Below, in pieces: positions 46,399-57,837 of a stretch of 64,000 nt of DNA. The first letter of the stretch is position 1, and every line of letters begins with the position of its first letter. A model generated the notes under the pieces. That model did no database searches. It was not told the DNA's origin and saw only the letters and a list, made by a program, of their open reading frames with translations. The translations under genes and the position numbers were made by a program. This DNA comes from Haematobia irritans (Eukaryota > Arthropoda > Insecta > Diptera > Muscidae): positions 76,540,003 through 76,604,002 of the forward strand of contig NC_134398.1 in NCBI RefSeq assembly GCF_050003625.1. Direction: 5' to 3'.

Positions 46399-47381
46399 TA
46401 CACGCTCACAAAAAATCGCTTCTGTAACATATACTCCCAAACATATTTTGCTTCAAGCATATACATTTTTGGGTATTGCCCAAACATTTATATGTTTGAT
46501 CTCTTCCAATATATAATATGTTTGAAAGCATATTGGTCTAAACAATATATGTTTGGGTAGTCTAAGTTCCAAACATTTTGTATTTTTGCATCCAAATTCA
46601 ATAATGTTGTCTTCCAAAAAACAATATGTTATTATGTGAACATATAATATGTTTGGAAGCATTTTGCACCCAAAAATATTATATGCTTAAAAAAAATACT
46701 CCCAAACAATATTGTGCTCAAAATTTTATTTATTTATTTATATATTTACAATCATAATGAATTATGAAAATAAACAGGTAATATAGGTGCTAACAACATA
46801 GGTTTTCGACCTGAATGCTCAAAATTTTGTTTCTGCCCAATTGTATATTCCCCGACATCTTTCTCACTTCCACGAGATTTTTTAGTTCTTACCACATTTT
46901 TCTGTAATACAAACATTGTAGAAGAAATTATTCAATTTTATGATTTTTTTTTTATTTTAATTTTACCTTTTGCCGGACGGGGATTCGAACAGCGGGCCAC
47001 ACAGTTTGTAAGGATCAAAGAAGTAGCTGATCAATTGCCCAAGGAAAAATAAAATGTTAATTTTGTAATAACAAGCAACAACCACCAACTTAATTCAATA
47101 TCGCTCCCTGTTAAATAGCGCTCCAAGCTACTAAACACATATATGTTTATAGGCTATTTCTAAATTAATATATGTTTGCATCCAAGCATATTATATTTAC
47201 AAACATTTTATGTCCCAAACATAATATGTTCTAACATATTAACATATATGTCCCAAACATGTTATGCTAGTTTATGAACATTATATGCTTGCACTCAAAA
47301 ATATTGTGTTTCAAAATTTGTGTTCCAAACATATAATGTTTATAGCCAAACATATGAAAAACAGTCTTTTTCATCCGTGTA
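46399..47381. mobile_element. Terminal-array element E3 (TACACG ends, AACATATTATG arrays)
   Basis: 983 bp from TACACGCTCACAAAAAATCG to ...TTTTTCATCCGTGTA. Both outer 200-300 bases are dense in variants of CCAAACATATAATATGTTTGG. The centre (46740-47090) has a LINE-like ATTTATTT tail and, on the minus strand, a tRNA-like B box (TGTTCGAATCCCCG) before an A-rich tract, perhaps a SINE. No coding. Confidence 0.65.
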
Positions 47382-47894
47382 GAGAGAATCGGCGGAGCTG
47401 ATCTATCAAAGACAATTTGTTTGCTTCTTTTTGTTTTATTTTCACCTAAACTAAAATTCAATTTCACGAATTCAAGATTTGAGCAAATTGGATTAAAACT
47501 GTCCCTCTTAATCATGGATGCATAAGATTGTTTTTTTTTTGTTTTGATTAAGTAAAAAATGAGTCCATGTGTTTTAAAAACTATCATGAGTATAAAAAAA
47601 TTGAATTTTCGTTCTTATAACAACAATGGAGGTCCTTCTCTTTCCAATTCCCAAAGAAGGCACAGAATAATGTTTGCGGGCATTGTTTAGAAAGGAAGTG
47701 CAAGGCATTTTAGCATGCATGATAGGAGAAGGCATATGGGAAGGTGTTAAGGATCCCAAAATCATTGGTTAAGAAGTCATGATTTTTGCGGTACTTCGCA
47801 ATTTTCCCGCTGGGTCCTTCACACACACACACACAAACAATCCGATCACTGAGCACAATAATCCCACTTCTGAAATTAAAGGCAATTTATTTTT
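47382..47894. other. No gene recognised
   Basis: AT-rich spacer with a short (CA)n at 47820-47836 and an AAGGC-rich stretch near 47630-47750. Confidence 0.4.
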
Positions 47895-48055
47895 AAGAAT
47901 TCAGTTTAACAAAAAATAATAAAATTATTAATTATTAATTAATTGAAATTAAATTTCACAAAGGCCTGGAGCTTATCGAATCGTCTTCCTTCCCGGATTT
48001 TTCACGAAAAACTGTCCTCGTCGTCTCTAGTGTTGCCAAAAAAAGGGTGATAAAC
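47895..48055 (-). repeat. Second gypsy LTR-like sequence
   Basis: Matches 34515-34760 in the same orientation (ttaagaattcagtttaac, cacaaaggcctggagcttat), with one deletion near 48030. It could be the displaced 5' LTR of gypsy 1 or belong to another copy. Confidence 0.55.
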
Positions 48056-48059
48056 TCGT

Positions 48060-49985
48060 ACTAAAATGCAATCTAAAGTTATTTGTGTTTATTAAATTGT
48101 ACGGTTGTACATCAGAAACATATGTTATGTAGTTCTCCAAATACTTGGGCAGCATTCCATTTTTAATTTTGAAGATAAATATTAACGCATTCATTACAAG
48201 CCTCTAGTTTACTGATAGCCTCCGAAAAGTATTCAGCATTGTAGTTATTTTAGTTAATCTGTGACATCTCAATATGCAACGCATTCCTTTATTTTGCAAT
48301 TTTTGCAGTCTATTTTTTACAGTTTGGTTTCCAAGATATAATAATGTAGAGCAGTATTCAAAATGTGGTTTTATCGTTGTATTGTATATATTTATAGCAG
48401 TTTCTGTAGGCGAATTCGTCTTAAAAATGCAATTTTCTTGGAAATCTTCGAACATATGTAGTTGAAATGGGCATCAAATTTAAGGTTTCTGTCAAATATT
48501 ACACCCACATACTTTATTTCCTCCACTTGTTATACTATTTCATCTTGTATCTATATGTGGTTATATGTTGGCGCATTCAAAATCATTGCTTTTGTTTTGC
48601 TTATATTTAGTTTTAGCCTATTCAATCGTAGATATATCTCAACATTTAAATCTCTCACACATTCCTCTATATTAGATCCATGTGTGTAAATAAGAGCATC
48701 ATTCGAACATATATTAAAAACCAGTAAAGTTCCCAATACTGCTCCTTGTGCCACCCCAATTTCAAGTCCAATTTCTGACTATATATGTAAACCACACTTT
48801 GTCCTTTCCCTTCTGTTACTCCGGTAGCTTTCAAACCATTTCAGTTCTTTTCTTATTCATTCGTAGATATATCTCAACATTTTTCAAATCTTGATTTAAT
48901 TCTCTCACACATTCCTCTATATTAGACCCATGTGTGTAAATAAGAGCATCATCCGCAAACAGACAAACTTTTGCTTTATGCAATATTTCTTTAATGTCAT
49001 TGACATATATTAAAAACCAGTAAAGTCACCAATACTGCTCCTTGTGCCACCCCAATTTCAAGTCCAATTTCTGACTATATATGTAAACCACACTATGTCC
49101 TTTCCCTTCTGTTACTCAGGTAGCTTTCAAACCATTTCAGTTCTTTTCCTTTAACTCCATATCTATTCATTTTCTTTAAAAGTATTTCTCTATTTACCGT
49201 TTCAAAAGTGCGTTTTAGATCTAGAAAAAAGCTGCAAAGCAGTTTTTGGCATTAATTTCTGATTTCCATTGGGTTACAACGAGATTTAATAGAGCTTCGC
49301 AACTATGGTTCTGCCTAAATCCTGATTGGTTTTCAATAAGAAAATTATTAATTTCAAAGTGTGTATATATCTGTGTATGCACAATTTTTTATATTATTTT
49401 GCTCAATATAGGCAGCATGTTTATCGGTCTTATCTCATGGGCATTTGTCGCATTTTTTATTTTCTGTATTGCTATAACGTATGATTCCTTCAGGACATCT
49501 GGAAATATTCCGGGTTCTAAAGTTTCCACAATAATTTTATGCAGAATTTGACCAACAATGTCGAAGATATCCAGCATCATTTTAGTTGTCACAAAATATT
49601 GATCTTTCTTGCCATTCATCGCTCTCATAGTATCCCTTAACTCATTTAGATCTATCATTCTGAATTTGAAACAAGACTGAGCCTTTTGTACTATCAAGTT
49701 TTCATATGTTTCAAATGGTATACTGTTTACGACATCATAAATGCTGTCTATAAAAACGAATTTAGCCCTTCTGCAATATTTTTATCTCCAACTAAACTTT
49801 TTATTGTCCTCCACATGGATTTTTGGTCTGAGCAACCTTTAATTTTGTTGTTAATGAAATTGGCTTTCGCTTTTTTATTTCTTTTCCATAATTATTTCTG
49901 ATGCGTCTATACTTCTTCCAATCTTCGTTATTATTACTCCAAATCGCTATTGTCAGGTTATCCAAGTGTAAAATAAAAGCTCAAC
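48060..49985 (-). pseudogene. LINE RT relic (CR1/Jockey-type) with tandem duplication
   Basis: Minus strand from 49985: leader (NLTIAIWSNNNEDWKKYRRI), then RT (IRPINMLPILSKI near 49400 but reading downstream parts first broken), the catalytic region DDALIYTHGSNIEECVRDLN at about 48700, and the tail IYNTTIKPHFEYCSTLLYLG. A segment of about 235-290 bases (cgtagatatatctcaacatt onward) is duplicated in tandem at 48628-48862 and 48863-49156, with internal losses in the first copy. Confidence 0.75.
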
Positions 49986-50119
49986 CCGTTCAGTTTTAAC
50001 AATTCACTTTGTCTATTCTCGTCAGCGGTTAAAGTAAGACTTGTTTAAAATATATACTAAAGTTACCATATCAATACAGAAATAATTTCAAATTTTATGC
50101 ACTTAAAGGAGACATATCG
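49986..50119. other. Spacer, possibly LTR remnant
   Basis: Lies where the 3' end of gypsy element 2 should be; no termini recognised. Confidence 0.3.
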
Positions 50120-51717
50120 TATGATACGTGACAACTCGGCCCTTCTTGACAGACTCGCCTTCGAGTCAGTCTTCGGTTGATCAGGATCAAAATCATCATC
50201 GATATCACGGTACAAGGAACACCATGGCTTCATTCCATCACTACTTGCAATTGTTGAGAATTTACGCTGATTTCTTTGAGCATCATCAATGTCCTCAACA
50301 ACATATCGGCCAAAACGAAGGTTAGGTTAGGTTATGTGGCAGCCCTATGTGTCAGGCTCACTTAGACTATTCAGTCCATTGTGATACCACATTGGTGAAC
50401 TTCTCTCTTATCACTGATTGCTGCCCGATTCCATGTTAAGCTCAATGACAAGGGACCTCCTTTTTATAGCCGAGTCCGAACGGCATTCCACATTGTAGTG
50501 AAACCACTTAGAGAAGCTTTGAAACCCTCAGAAATGTCACCAGCATTACTGAGGTGGGATAATCCACCGCTGAAAAAGTTGAGGTGGGATAATCCACCGC
50601 ATGATAACCATTGCACCACGGTGGCGAAGAACCTTCTTGATTATATATGGCCCCTTATATCGTACTTCAAGTTTTCTGGACTCACCCGTACTTGGAATAG
50701 CATCTCTGATCAAAACTAAATCACCTCCTTCATATTTATGCGGCCTTTTGTGCTTGGAATCAAACCTTGCTTTCAATGTTTTCCTTGCTTGTTCTATGTT
50801 CTTGATAGCATCTTCTCGTCTTTTCTTCAAAGTTGATTCAGCATCACATTTTGCTTCTGGTGCTGCCACTAACAATTTATTGCCAGAAATATCACGAACA
50901 GGAAAATCCAATACTAAATCAATTGGTGCATACTTCGTTGTGCTGTTAACATTAGTGCACAGATTCCACTGGAGACTTCTGACTCGTGTATCTTAATCGG
51001 TCGCAGAAGGCTAATCCATTAGCCATTGGTGTTCGAACAGCAACTTTTATATGTCTCGCATTATTGTCCAAGCAATACTTCTCGAACTTAGCGAAGTAAA
51101 CGCAGTACCTCGACAACTGGTCCAAAGCATCCAAAACTGGTCTTGTCTTCGTTGATCTCCCTGGGCATAGAACAGTGTCAACGCGTCAACAATGACTAAA
51201 AGATATTCAATTCGTTTGGGGCTCTTGATAAATGGACCCAGATGGACTAAATGCATATTCTCAAACGGAAATTTTGGTATATCCATAACACAGTTCACAC
51301 TCCTTCGGACTAGGATCTTTAGAGTAGCAATATTCAACATATGTTTCGATTCGTTTCAATGTATTCTCAAGTGCTGGATGTCCTGCATCATCATGACACA
51401 ATTCCACAATACGCCATCGCAAACCCTTAGGGACTACTAGCTGAAGGCATCCTCCTTCACCTTGTCTCATTAATTGGTTATTTTTCAAAGTGTATTCATT
51501 TCTATACGCCTTTATTTGATTTGACTGCTTTCGCCCTTGCATAACATCAATTATTTCTTTCAGATTGTCATTTTCCCTCTGCATCATATACAACCAATCA
51601 TTTGTTTCCGGCTTTATGAGCATGATTTTGTCACTTACATCTTGAATATTATCTTGGTCAAATATTCTTTCCACAGGCGCACGACTCAATGCATCGACGT
51701 GACGCATTTTGCCTCCT
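50120..51717 (-). pseudogene. Gypsy element 2: integrase region
   Basis: Minus strand from 51717: GKMRHVDALSRAPVE linker, GLRWRIVELCHDDAGHPALE zinc site (51420), then the core in broken frames (MHLVHLGPF; RGTAFTSL; NGLAF), LDFPVRDISGNKLLVAA and LVLIRDAIPSTGESRKL. A SINE (50321-50625) splits the GPY/F module: YKGPYIIKKVL before it, RYVVEDIDDAQRNQR after it. Same family as gypsy 1. Confidence 0.8.
50321..50625 (-). mobile_element. SINE copy 3, rearranged, B box missing
   Basis: Minus orientation: the + strand starts GGTTAGGTTAGGTTA (complement of the CCTAA tail) and ends ...CATTGCACCACGGTGGC (A-box side). The B-box segment is gone and the gaggtgggataatccaccgc segment is present twice (about 50550-50569 and 50581-50600). 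The target duplication (CGAAG) is short and unconvincing. Confidence 0.85.
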
Positions 51718-52830
51718 CCATACGGAATTCTTCCGAATAGTAGTTCATAAGGGCAATATATATGCGAAGTAGATGGTGTTGTATTATAACAGTAAGTGAA
51801 GTACTTTAACCACACATCCCAATCGTCTTATTCAACCGATATGTATGACCTTACACATTCGTTAAATGTCCGATGACTTCGCTCTACCGTCCCAAGAGTT
51901 TGGTGATGGTAGGCTGTGGACGTTATATTAATAACTTTCAAATATTTGCATAGATGTTCCATCAAACTATTTTTATATTGTGTCAATGTCAGTGACAAGA
52001 GTTCTCATAGGCCCATAAGTTAGTATTTGAGACTCAAATATTGCCTTGGCCACGGGTTTGTATTCTTGTCCGGTATTGGCAGAGCAACTAAGTATTTTGT
52101 AAAGTCATAAGTGTTACAGCATACCCGTTGCCTTTCTCGGACTTTGGAAAAGGCCCAATGGTATCTACAAGTACGATATCAAAGGGTTTTGGTGGAGAAG
52201 GCGTCAGGGTCATTGGGATTTTTGTATGTCGGGTAACCTTTGAAAGCTGGCAATTTTTGCACGTTTTCACATACTTGGTTATGTCCCGAATCATACCTTT
52301 CCAAAAAAAAGGTTTTTAATTTTGGCGTATGTCCCAGTAATTCCAGTATGACCGCCCTCAATAGGATCGTTATGACCCTCGTCAAAATATCCTTTATTTC
52401 TTTATCATTATTTTCGTTTATGATGGTCACAGTGGGTAGTAGCGCTGCACTTACGTTATTTAAAATTTTATTGTCCATTATTTTAAAATATTCAATTGGA
52501 ACAAATTCAAAAATTTGTTCACTTGGTGCCATTTGTAATTGTGTAATATTAAGCATGCCGGCTTCTTTATCAAGCCTGTGGAAGAATTGAATAATGTCAA
52601 AATCGTTTTACCACGTTTTTAAAAAGAATGGCTTACTGACAATTTTAGTTTTACGAATTTTTTGGCGTCATTATAATTAGTGGCTTCATAAACATTGGGC
52701 TTTTTTAAAGGGGTTTCAAGGATATTGTTATCTGTTAGAATTTTACCACGAGTCTCGGATCTGGTCACGACTTTATTTATTTTATTAGTTTGGGTAATTT
52801 GCTCTTGAAAAGGCGGGGAATTAAATAAAA
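51718..52830 (-). pseudogene. Gypsy element 3: RNase H end and integrase
   Basis: Minus strand from 52830: NVYEATNYNDAKKF, then an open frame with FVPIEYFKIMDNK and TVTIINENNDKEIKDILTR, the zinc site (YVKTCKNCQLSK), the first catalytic D (LVDTIGPFPKSEKGN), broken middle, a TVERSHRTFNE glutamate motif near 51880, and WLKYFTYCYNTTPSTSH to 51717. Its sequence differs from gypsy 1 and 2. It is joined directly to gypsy 2 inside a reading frame. Confidence 0.8.
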
Positions 52831-52849
52831 TAATTTATCAATGAGGGGG

Positions 52850-53075
52850 GAAAAACAAATAAAACTGCAATTAAATTATGGGTTTTAAATAATAAATTAA
52901 AGTTTAATTTATTGGCGGGGGTATTCGTACCTTCGGGTATATGAGAGAGAGAGTAAGTAAGTGAACGTTTTGTTAACTTAAACAATTAACAATTTTTTCG
53001 TACATCGTTATAAATTGCAGTGGTGTATTTTACATTTCATAAAAACTTAAATCTAACAGGGTGTCAACCTGAACA
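52850..53075 (-). repeat. Probable BEL/Pao 3' LTR
   Basis: Minus strand GCAAGGGGGCGGGA is a good polypurine tract next to TGTTCAGGTTGACACCC, a TGTT-type LTR start at 53075. A CCAATAAATT polyadenylation-like signal follows. The far end is not resolved. Confidence 0.6.
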
Positions 53076-53439
53076 TCCCGCCCCCTTGCAGGAATGCAAC
53101 ATAGGGGCAAGTAGGAGCTAGGGGACAAAACATGATTTCATTTTATGATTCAGTAGATATACAAATACAAAAACCATAAACATCGATTTAATGTTGGAGG
53201 TGCTGGTCGGATTATGGCTATGGGTGCATCGTCAACTGTCATTTCGTGGCGAATCTCTGGAGTTTGCGATGTCCTATGGGATCCATTATTGCGGCGACGT
53301 TTACTTCTCAGGGCGTCCGTTGGTGAGACGACGGGATGGGCCAGACATGCCTGGAACTACGAAAAATAAAATGGGGACAGCACACACACAAAGAAAAGAA
53401 GTGGTTATTAATTTCGTTCATCAATGATACAACTTCCTA
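53076..53439. other. BEL 3' UTR region
   Basis: No gene. A plus-strand 78-codon frame at 53191 is antisense noise. Confidence 0.5.
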
Positions 53440-53958
53440 CCCTGATGTCAACAACTCGCACCTTTTTGTCGGGGCCTAAGTAGATATTTTCGATTATACC
53501 TACAGTGAAGGCAAATTATCTTTCCTGATTACTACCAGGTCACCAACTGCAAAATCTCTTTGCGGAAATTTCCACTTATTTCGCTTATGGAGTTCAACGA
53601 GATATACCTTTTTCCACCGTTTGGCGAAAGAGTGATAAAGAACCTTAAGTTTCTGCCATCTATTCACATAACTTAACGACTCAATCGTCGTGTCGGGCTC
53701 CGGAGGGGAGAAAAGGGCAGAACCTATAAGGAAGTGTCCCGGGGTTAAAGGGGCCAAATCGGTTTGTCGCTCATCGGACTAAGGGGCCTTGAATTAAGGC
53801 ATGCCTCGATTCTGGCTAACATCGTACCTAACTCTTCAAAAGTGAACTTTTGAGAGTGAGTGGTATCGCTAAAATTTTTTTTACTTTTAATCATGTTGAA
53901 GTCATTTAAGAAGCGTCTAGCCAAAATTTCGGGTCGCCACGCCCATTCGTTTAGGCGG
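53440..53958 (-). pseudogene. BEL integrase, C-terminal part
   Basis: Minus strand: KFTFEELGTMLARIEACLNS, then after one shift TPGHFLIGSAL, VNRWQKLKVLYHSFAKRW and FAVGDLVVIRKDNLPS, then VRVVDIR after another shift. These are standard BEL/Pao integrase tail motifs. Its upstream half lies beyond E2 and the foldback, at 57495. Confidence 0.85.
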
Positions 53959-56052
53959 TACACACAAAAAATTATCACCAAAATTTTTTCAATTAAACAC
54001 TTAATTGAATTTGGAAACGGATTCAATTAATATGTTAATTGATTCAATTAATTATTTAATCAAATCCGAATAAAAACCAATTAAAAAAATGATTGATATT
54101 TGTTACGTTTCCAATTAAAATATTAATTGATTCAATCAATTTGTTAATCAATTCGGAAATAATTTTCAATTACAAACGTGATTGAAATTTGTTCCGTTTC
54201 CAATTACACATGTGATTGATCCAATCACCTTTGTGATTGAAACTGAATAATGTTGAGCAATGGAAAGAGCAAAAAGAGAACAAGAGAATGGGTATAGTAT
54301 TCAACAATGTATGATGGAGAGATCAGTCTGTGGAAGTAACTCGTAACGAACGGTTGAGTTTTTGTTTTTCGCGTAAATTGAAAAACATGATTGGCGACAT
54401 TCTGTCTGCTGCATTCAAAATGTGTGCATAAATATTTTGAACGCAACAACAAATCATAGCAAAGGGTTGAAATAAATAAAGTGTGCAACAACAAACGGCC
54501 ACGTGGTAAAAGTTTGAAAAAAATATATGAGAGAACGCATTTGAAATTACCTGTGTTTGTGGTATTGTAAAAATGGAAAACAATCTACGTTTATTGAAGG
54601 TAAGAAATTGTGAAATGTGAATACCGTTTTCCATTGAAGCGGACTAAAATAATATATATTTTTTATTCATTTCTTTTAGTGACCAATTTTATTTCGTGAA
54701 ATTGACCAATCAATCCCATCAACTCTATCATTTTATCATATATATAAGAATATGTTTGCAATCAAAAATTGTTTACCGAATTGATCTTTTAAAATTATAA
54801 ATTTTTTTCGCTTCTAGTTTTCTTAAAACCAAGAGCGGTATGGGTTTGCTGGAAGATTCTCCTTGAAGTTGCGAAGTGGCGTTGGCATTAAATTGCATTT
54901 TTGTTTTACCTGCCTTTTTCAGTTTGAACCCAAGTAGAGAGCAGTATATCTGGTATATAAACTAATGAGCTGAATTATGTAATGGTAAAAAAGTTCTTTC
55001 TTTTGGATGTAAAAATATGAAAAATATCCGAAAATAATAAAAATTTGTATTTTCCATTTATATTTTTTTCTATTTCCAGAATTTGCAAAGTATCATCAAT
55101 ATAATACCAAATATTACATTGCTTTCCCATTATTTTTGTCTTTGATTGGTTCAAATTTTAATAGACGATTTTAATGTGCGGAAATTTTGGAAAGGAATTG
55201 TTACTAAAATTAAATTTCCGAGCTCCTTAATACACCTTTTTATGCTAAAAGACTACAACTGCAAAAGAAGATTATAAATCTGCAACCTGGAACTAAGAAT
55301 TGAACTTGATATTCTATGAAGGTAATGTTTAACAAAATTAACATTTTTATTTGAACAAAATTAAATTCGAATTATTCTGTTTACTTTCAGAAAAACTAAT
55401 TTAGCTTACAGGCTGCTGATTTATTGGAAATCTAGGCGCATCTACATATTAGAAGGAACATGCTAACATGGTTATTAATTTAAGGAAGATAATGATTTAT
55501 ATAATTAATTTTTTCACCCTATAGTTGTTATTGATAGTAATTGTATTTGTAAGTTATGTTAGAACAAAACACAAATGACAAGAACCAAATTTATTTGCCT
55601 ATTGCATAATTCAAAAAATAATAAAATATTAAATATGTTTTATAAGAAACACATATTTTCTTTTATTTCAAATAAAACTAAATACGATTTTGGGGTCGCA
55701 ATATATAAATTTTTTGACCGAAATTTATAGCCAATTTCAATTATTTATTTAATTGAATGAATCAAATAGTTGATTGATTTTTGTCGCGAAATTAATTAAA
55801 ATTTTAATTGATTCAAGTAAAACTGTGATTGAATTTTGTGTTAAAAATCAATCACGTTTTTAATTGATTCAATCACACAATTAATTGATTCCGTGACAAA
55901 AGTCAACTAAATTTTTAATTAAAAATCGTTTTGGTTTTCAATCAAAATGGGTGATTGATACTATCATTTTCGTGATTGAAGACATTTCAATTAAAAAAAT
56001 GATTGAATCCGCGATTTTCGTGATTGAAATCAAAAAAAATTTTTTGTGTGTA
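53959..56052. mobile_element. Terminal-array element E2 (TACACACAA ends)
   Basis: 2094 bp, TACACACAAAAAATTATC to ...AAATTTTTTGTGTGTA. Left 280 and right 340 bases are packed with AATTGATTCAATTAAT-like and AATCACG-like motifs. Core about 1.4 kb, no recognised protein; on the plus strand a short ATG exon (MENNLRLLK at 54573) is followed by GTAAGA, but nothing convincing can be joined to it. Inserted in BEL integrase. Opposite orientation to E1, clearly the same family at high identity. Confidence 0.8.
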
Positions 56053-56058
56053 GAGAAT

Positions 56059-57223
56059 GTTGCCTGTGGGCAACTTTGGGCAATTGTGACTACAAACTAT
56101 TTTGTTTTGTAATGATAGACGTATTACGTTTTATTGGATTTTTGTTAAGTTTTTTGTTATTTTACAGTAAATATATACTTAGATGCGCGCGTGAGTGGAA
56201 TTTCAATCACGCTCAAACACATTCACGAAGAAATATTTGTACTCACGCATGCCATGTGGGTAGGAATTCACGGTCACGAAATGAAAAGTCATACTCGCAC
56301 ACGCTCACGCATGAACAATGTTTATGTCTCACGCTTTCGCACGATTCACGACAATTTACGTAATTCACGACAAATCTCGTCACGAATATTTTCGAAACAC
56401 GACGATTTTCGTGGCTCAATAAAATTCTGGTAATTAACGAAATTTCTCGTGACTCACGCTATTGAAATCTTAAGCGTGATTAAATATGTAAAGGTGATTA
56501 AAATCGGTGAGCTTGAATTTAACCGTGAACGTGAATTTGTTCGTGATTGTGACTTTTTGTGTCTGTTTTACCGTGAGTGCGAATTTGATCGTGAATATGA
56601 ATTTTATTGTTAACGTGAATTTTATCCTGAGCGTGAGTTGGATCGTGAGCGTGAGTTGGATCGTGAGCGTGAGTTGGATCGTGAGCGTGGGTTGGATCGT
56701 GAAAGTAAATTTTTATCGGGAGCGTGATTTCGGAGAAAGTTTACTCACTTACAATCACAATTTGATTTTTACTCACGCTCACGCGCCATACATTTTTCTT
56801 TAATCCCGTTCACGCACATTCACGAGGTTTCGTTTAAATTTCATTCACGAGATTTCGTTTAAATTTCATTCACGGCTTCGCGTGACTCACGAAAATGTTT
56901 TGTGTTTTTTTTTGTTTTTAACCCATGTCAATTTAACTGGCGGTGTAAAAAACCAAAGTATTATGAAGCGTCAATATTCGTGCTAATACACTAGTATGTT
57001 GCCAAGAAGTGGCTTCCTCCCTTTTTACGATTCCTTCCAAATTCCCCACTGCACTGCAGATATGTTTTCCACATCATCGCCGCATTTCTCGTCACTGGGA
57101 CATCCCAATTGAAGTTCAAAATTTTTTCAAAATCATTGTTTTTCATACCTTTTTTCTCCAGGTCTTATGTTCAAAAATATGTAATTTTACTACCACAATT
57201 GCCCAAAGTTGCCCACAGGCAAC
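56059..57223. mobile_element. Foldback element with 30-bp perfect inverted ends and TCACG arrays
   Basis: Ends at 56059-56088 and 57194-57223 are perfect 30-base inverted repeats beginning GTTGCCTGTGGGCAAC, itself a palindrome. The interior 56185-56905 is saturated with TCACG/CGTGA, including a gatcgtgagcgtgagttg minisatellite (about 56637-56700). Long frames here are products of the repeats. It starts seven bases after E2. Confidence 0.75.
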
Positions 57224-57494
57224 TTTTCAATTTTAAAAATTTCCCATCTGTTGTTTTTTTGCAATTCTAAGATTTGACTTCCAGAAATATTTTATTTGAC
57301 ATGTACTACAATAGTTTTAATAAAAACTTTCAACATTTTGGTTGTAATTTTTGAAAAAAGTCACATGTATAAAACCTCTTTTTAAATTCGCAAATATTTT
57401 TTTCTTGAGGTACGTGCGTATTAATGAAAATTTTTTTGCTAATTGACAACCAAATTAGCTGATTTTTCATTTAACTTGAAGAAAACACTTGTAG
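57224..57494. other. No feature recognised
   Basis: AT-rich spacer between the foldback and BEL coding sequence. Confidence 0.4.
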
Positions 57495-57837
57495 CTTAAT
57501 CTTTCGATTAAGATGAGTCTTGAAACTCTTAACTCCTGCCTACCAAGGACCACCCATATTTGGCGCACCAGGGGGAATAAATTTCCATTCTGATAATTGG
57601 AAGGCATTAAGCGAAATAAGATTTTGGATCACTTCAGCAAGAAATCGGGCTTGGTCTCTTCCAAGAACATTAGAAGCACCTACAAAAGATGTCCCATTAT
57701 TAGAAATCATCTTAGAAGGACAGCCTCTACGGGAGAAAAATCGAGTGAACGCAGCAATAAAACAATCAGTCGACATATCATTTGTCGCTTCCAGATGAAT
57801 TGCCTTAGTCGCAAAGCAGACAAACACAAGTACATAT
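57495..57837 (-). pseudogene. BEL integrase core
   Basis: Minus strand: FVCFATKAIHLEATNDMSTD, then FIAAFTRFFSRRGCPSKMIS-type sequence with the second catalytic position read as N (SNNGTSFVGA where D is usual), then WKFIPPGAPNMGGPW and GVKSFKTHL after an in-frame stop. The stop and the Asp-to-Asn change mark it as inactive. Confidence 0.85.

Noticed and set aside
53191..53427. 78-codon plus-strand frame
   Set aside because: Antisense to the BEL 3' region, which reads as broken BEL sequence on the minus strand.
56507..56803. 98-codon frame with VNVN and SVSWIV repeats
   Set aside because: Product of the CGTGA array and minisatellite, not a protein.
57009..57236. 75-codon plus-strand frame inside the foldback
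   Set aside because: No similarity recognised and it runs through the inverted terminal repeat.
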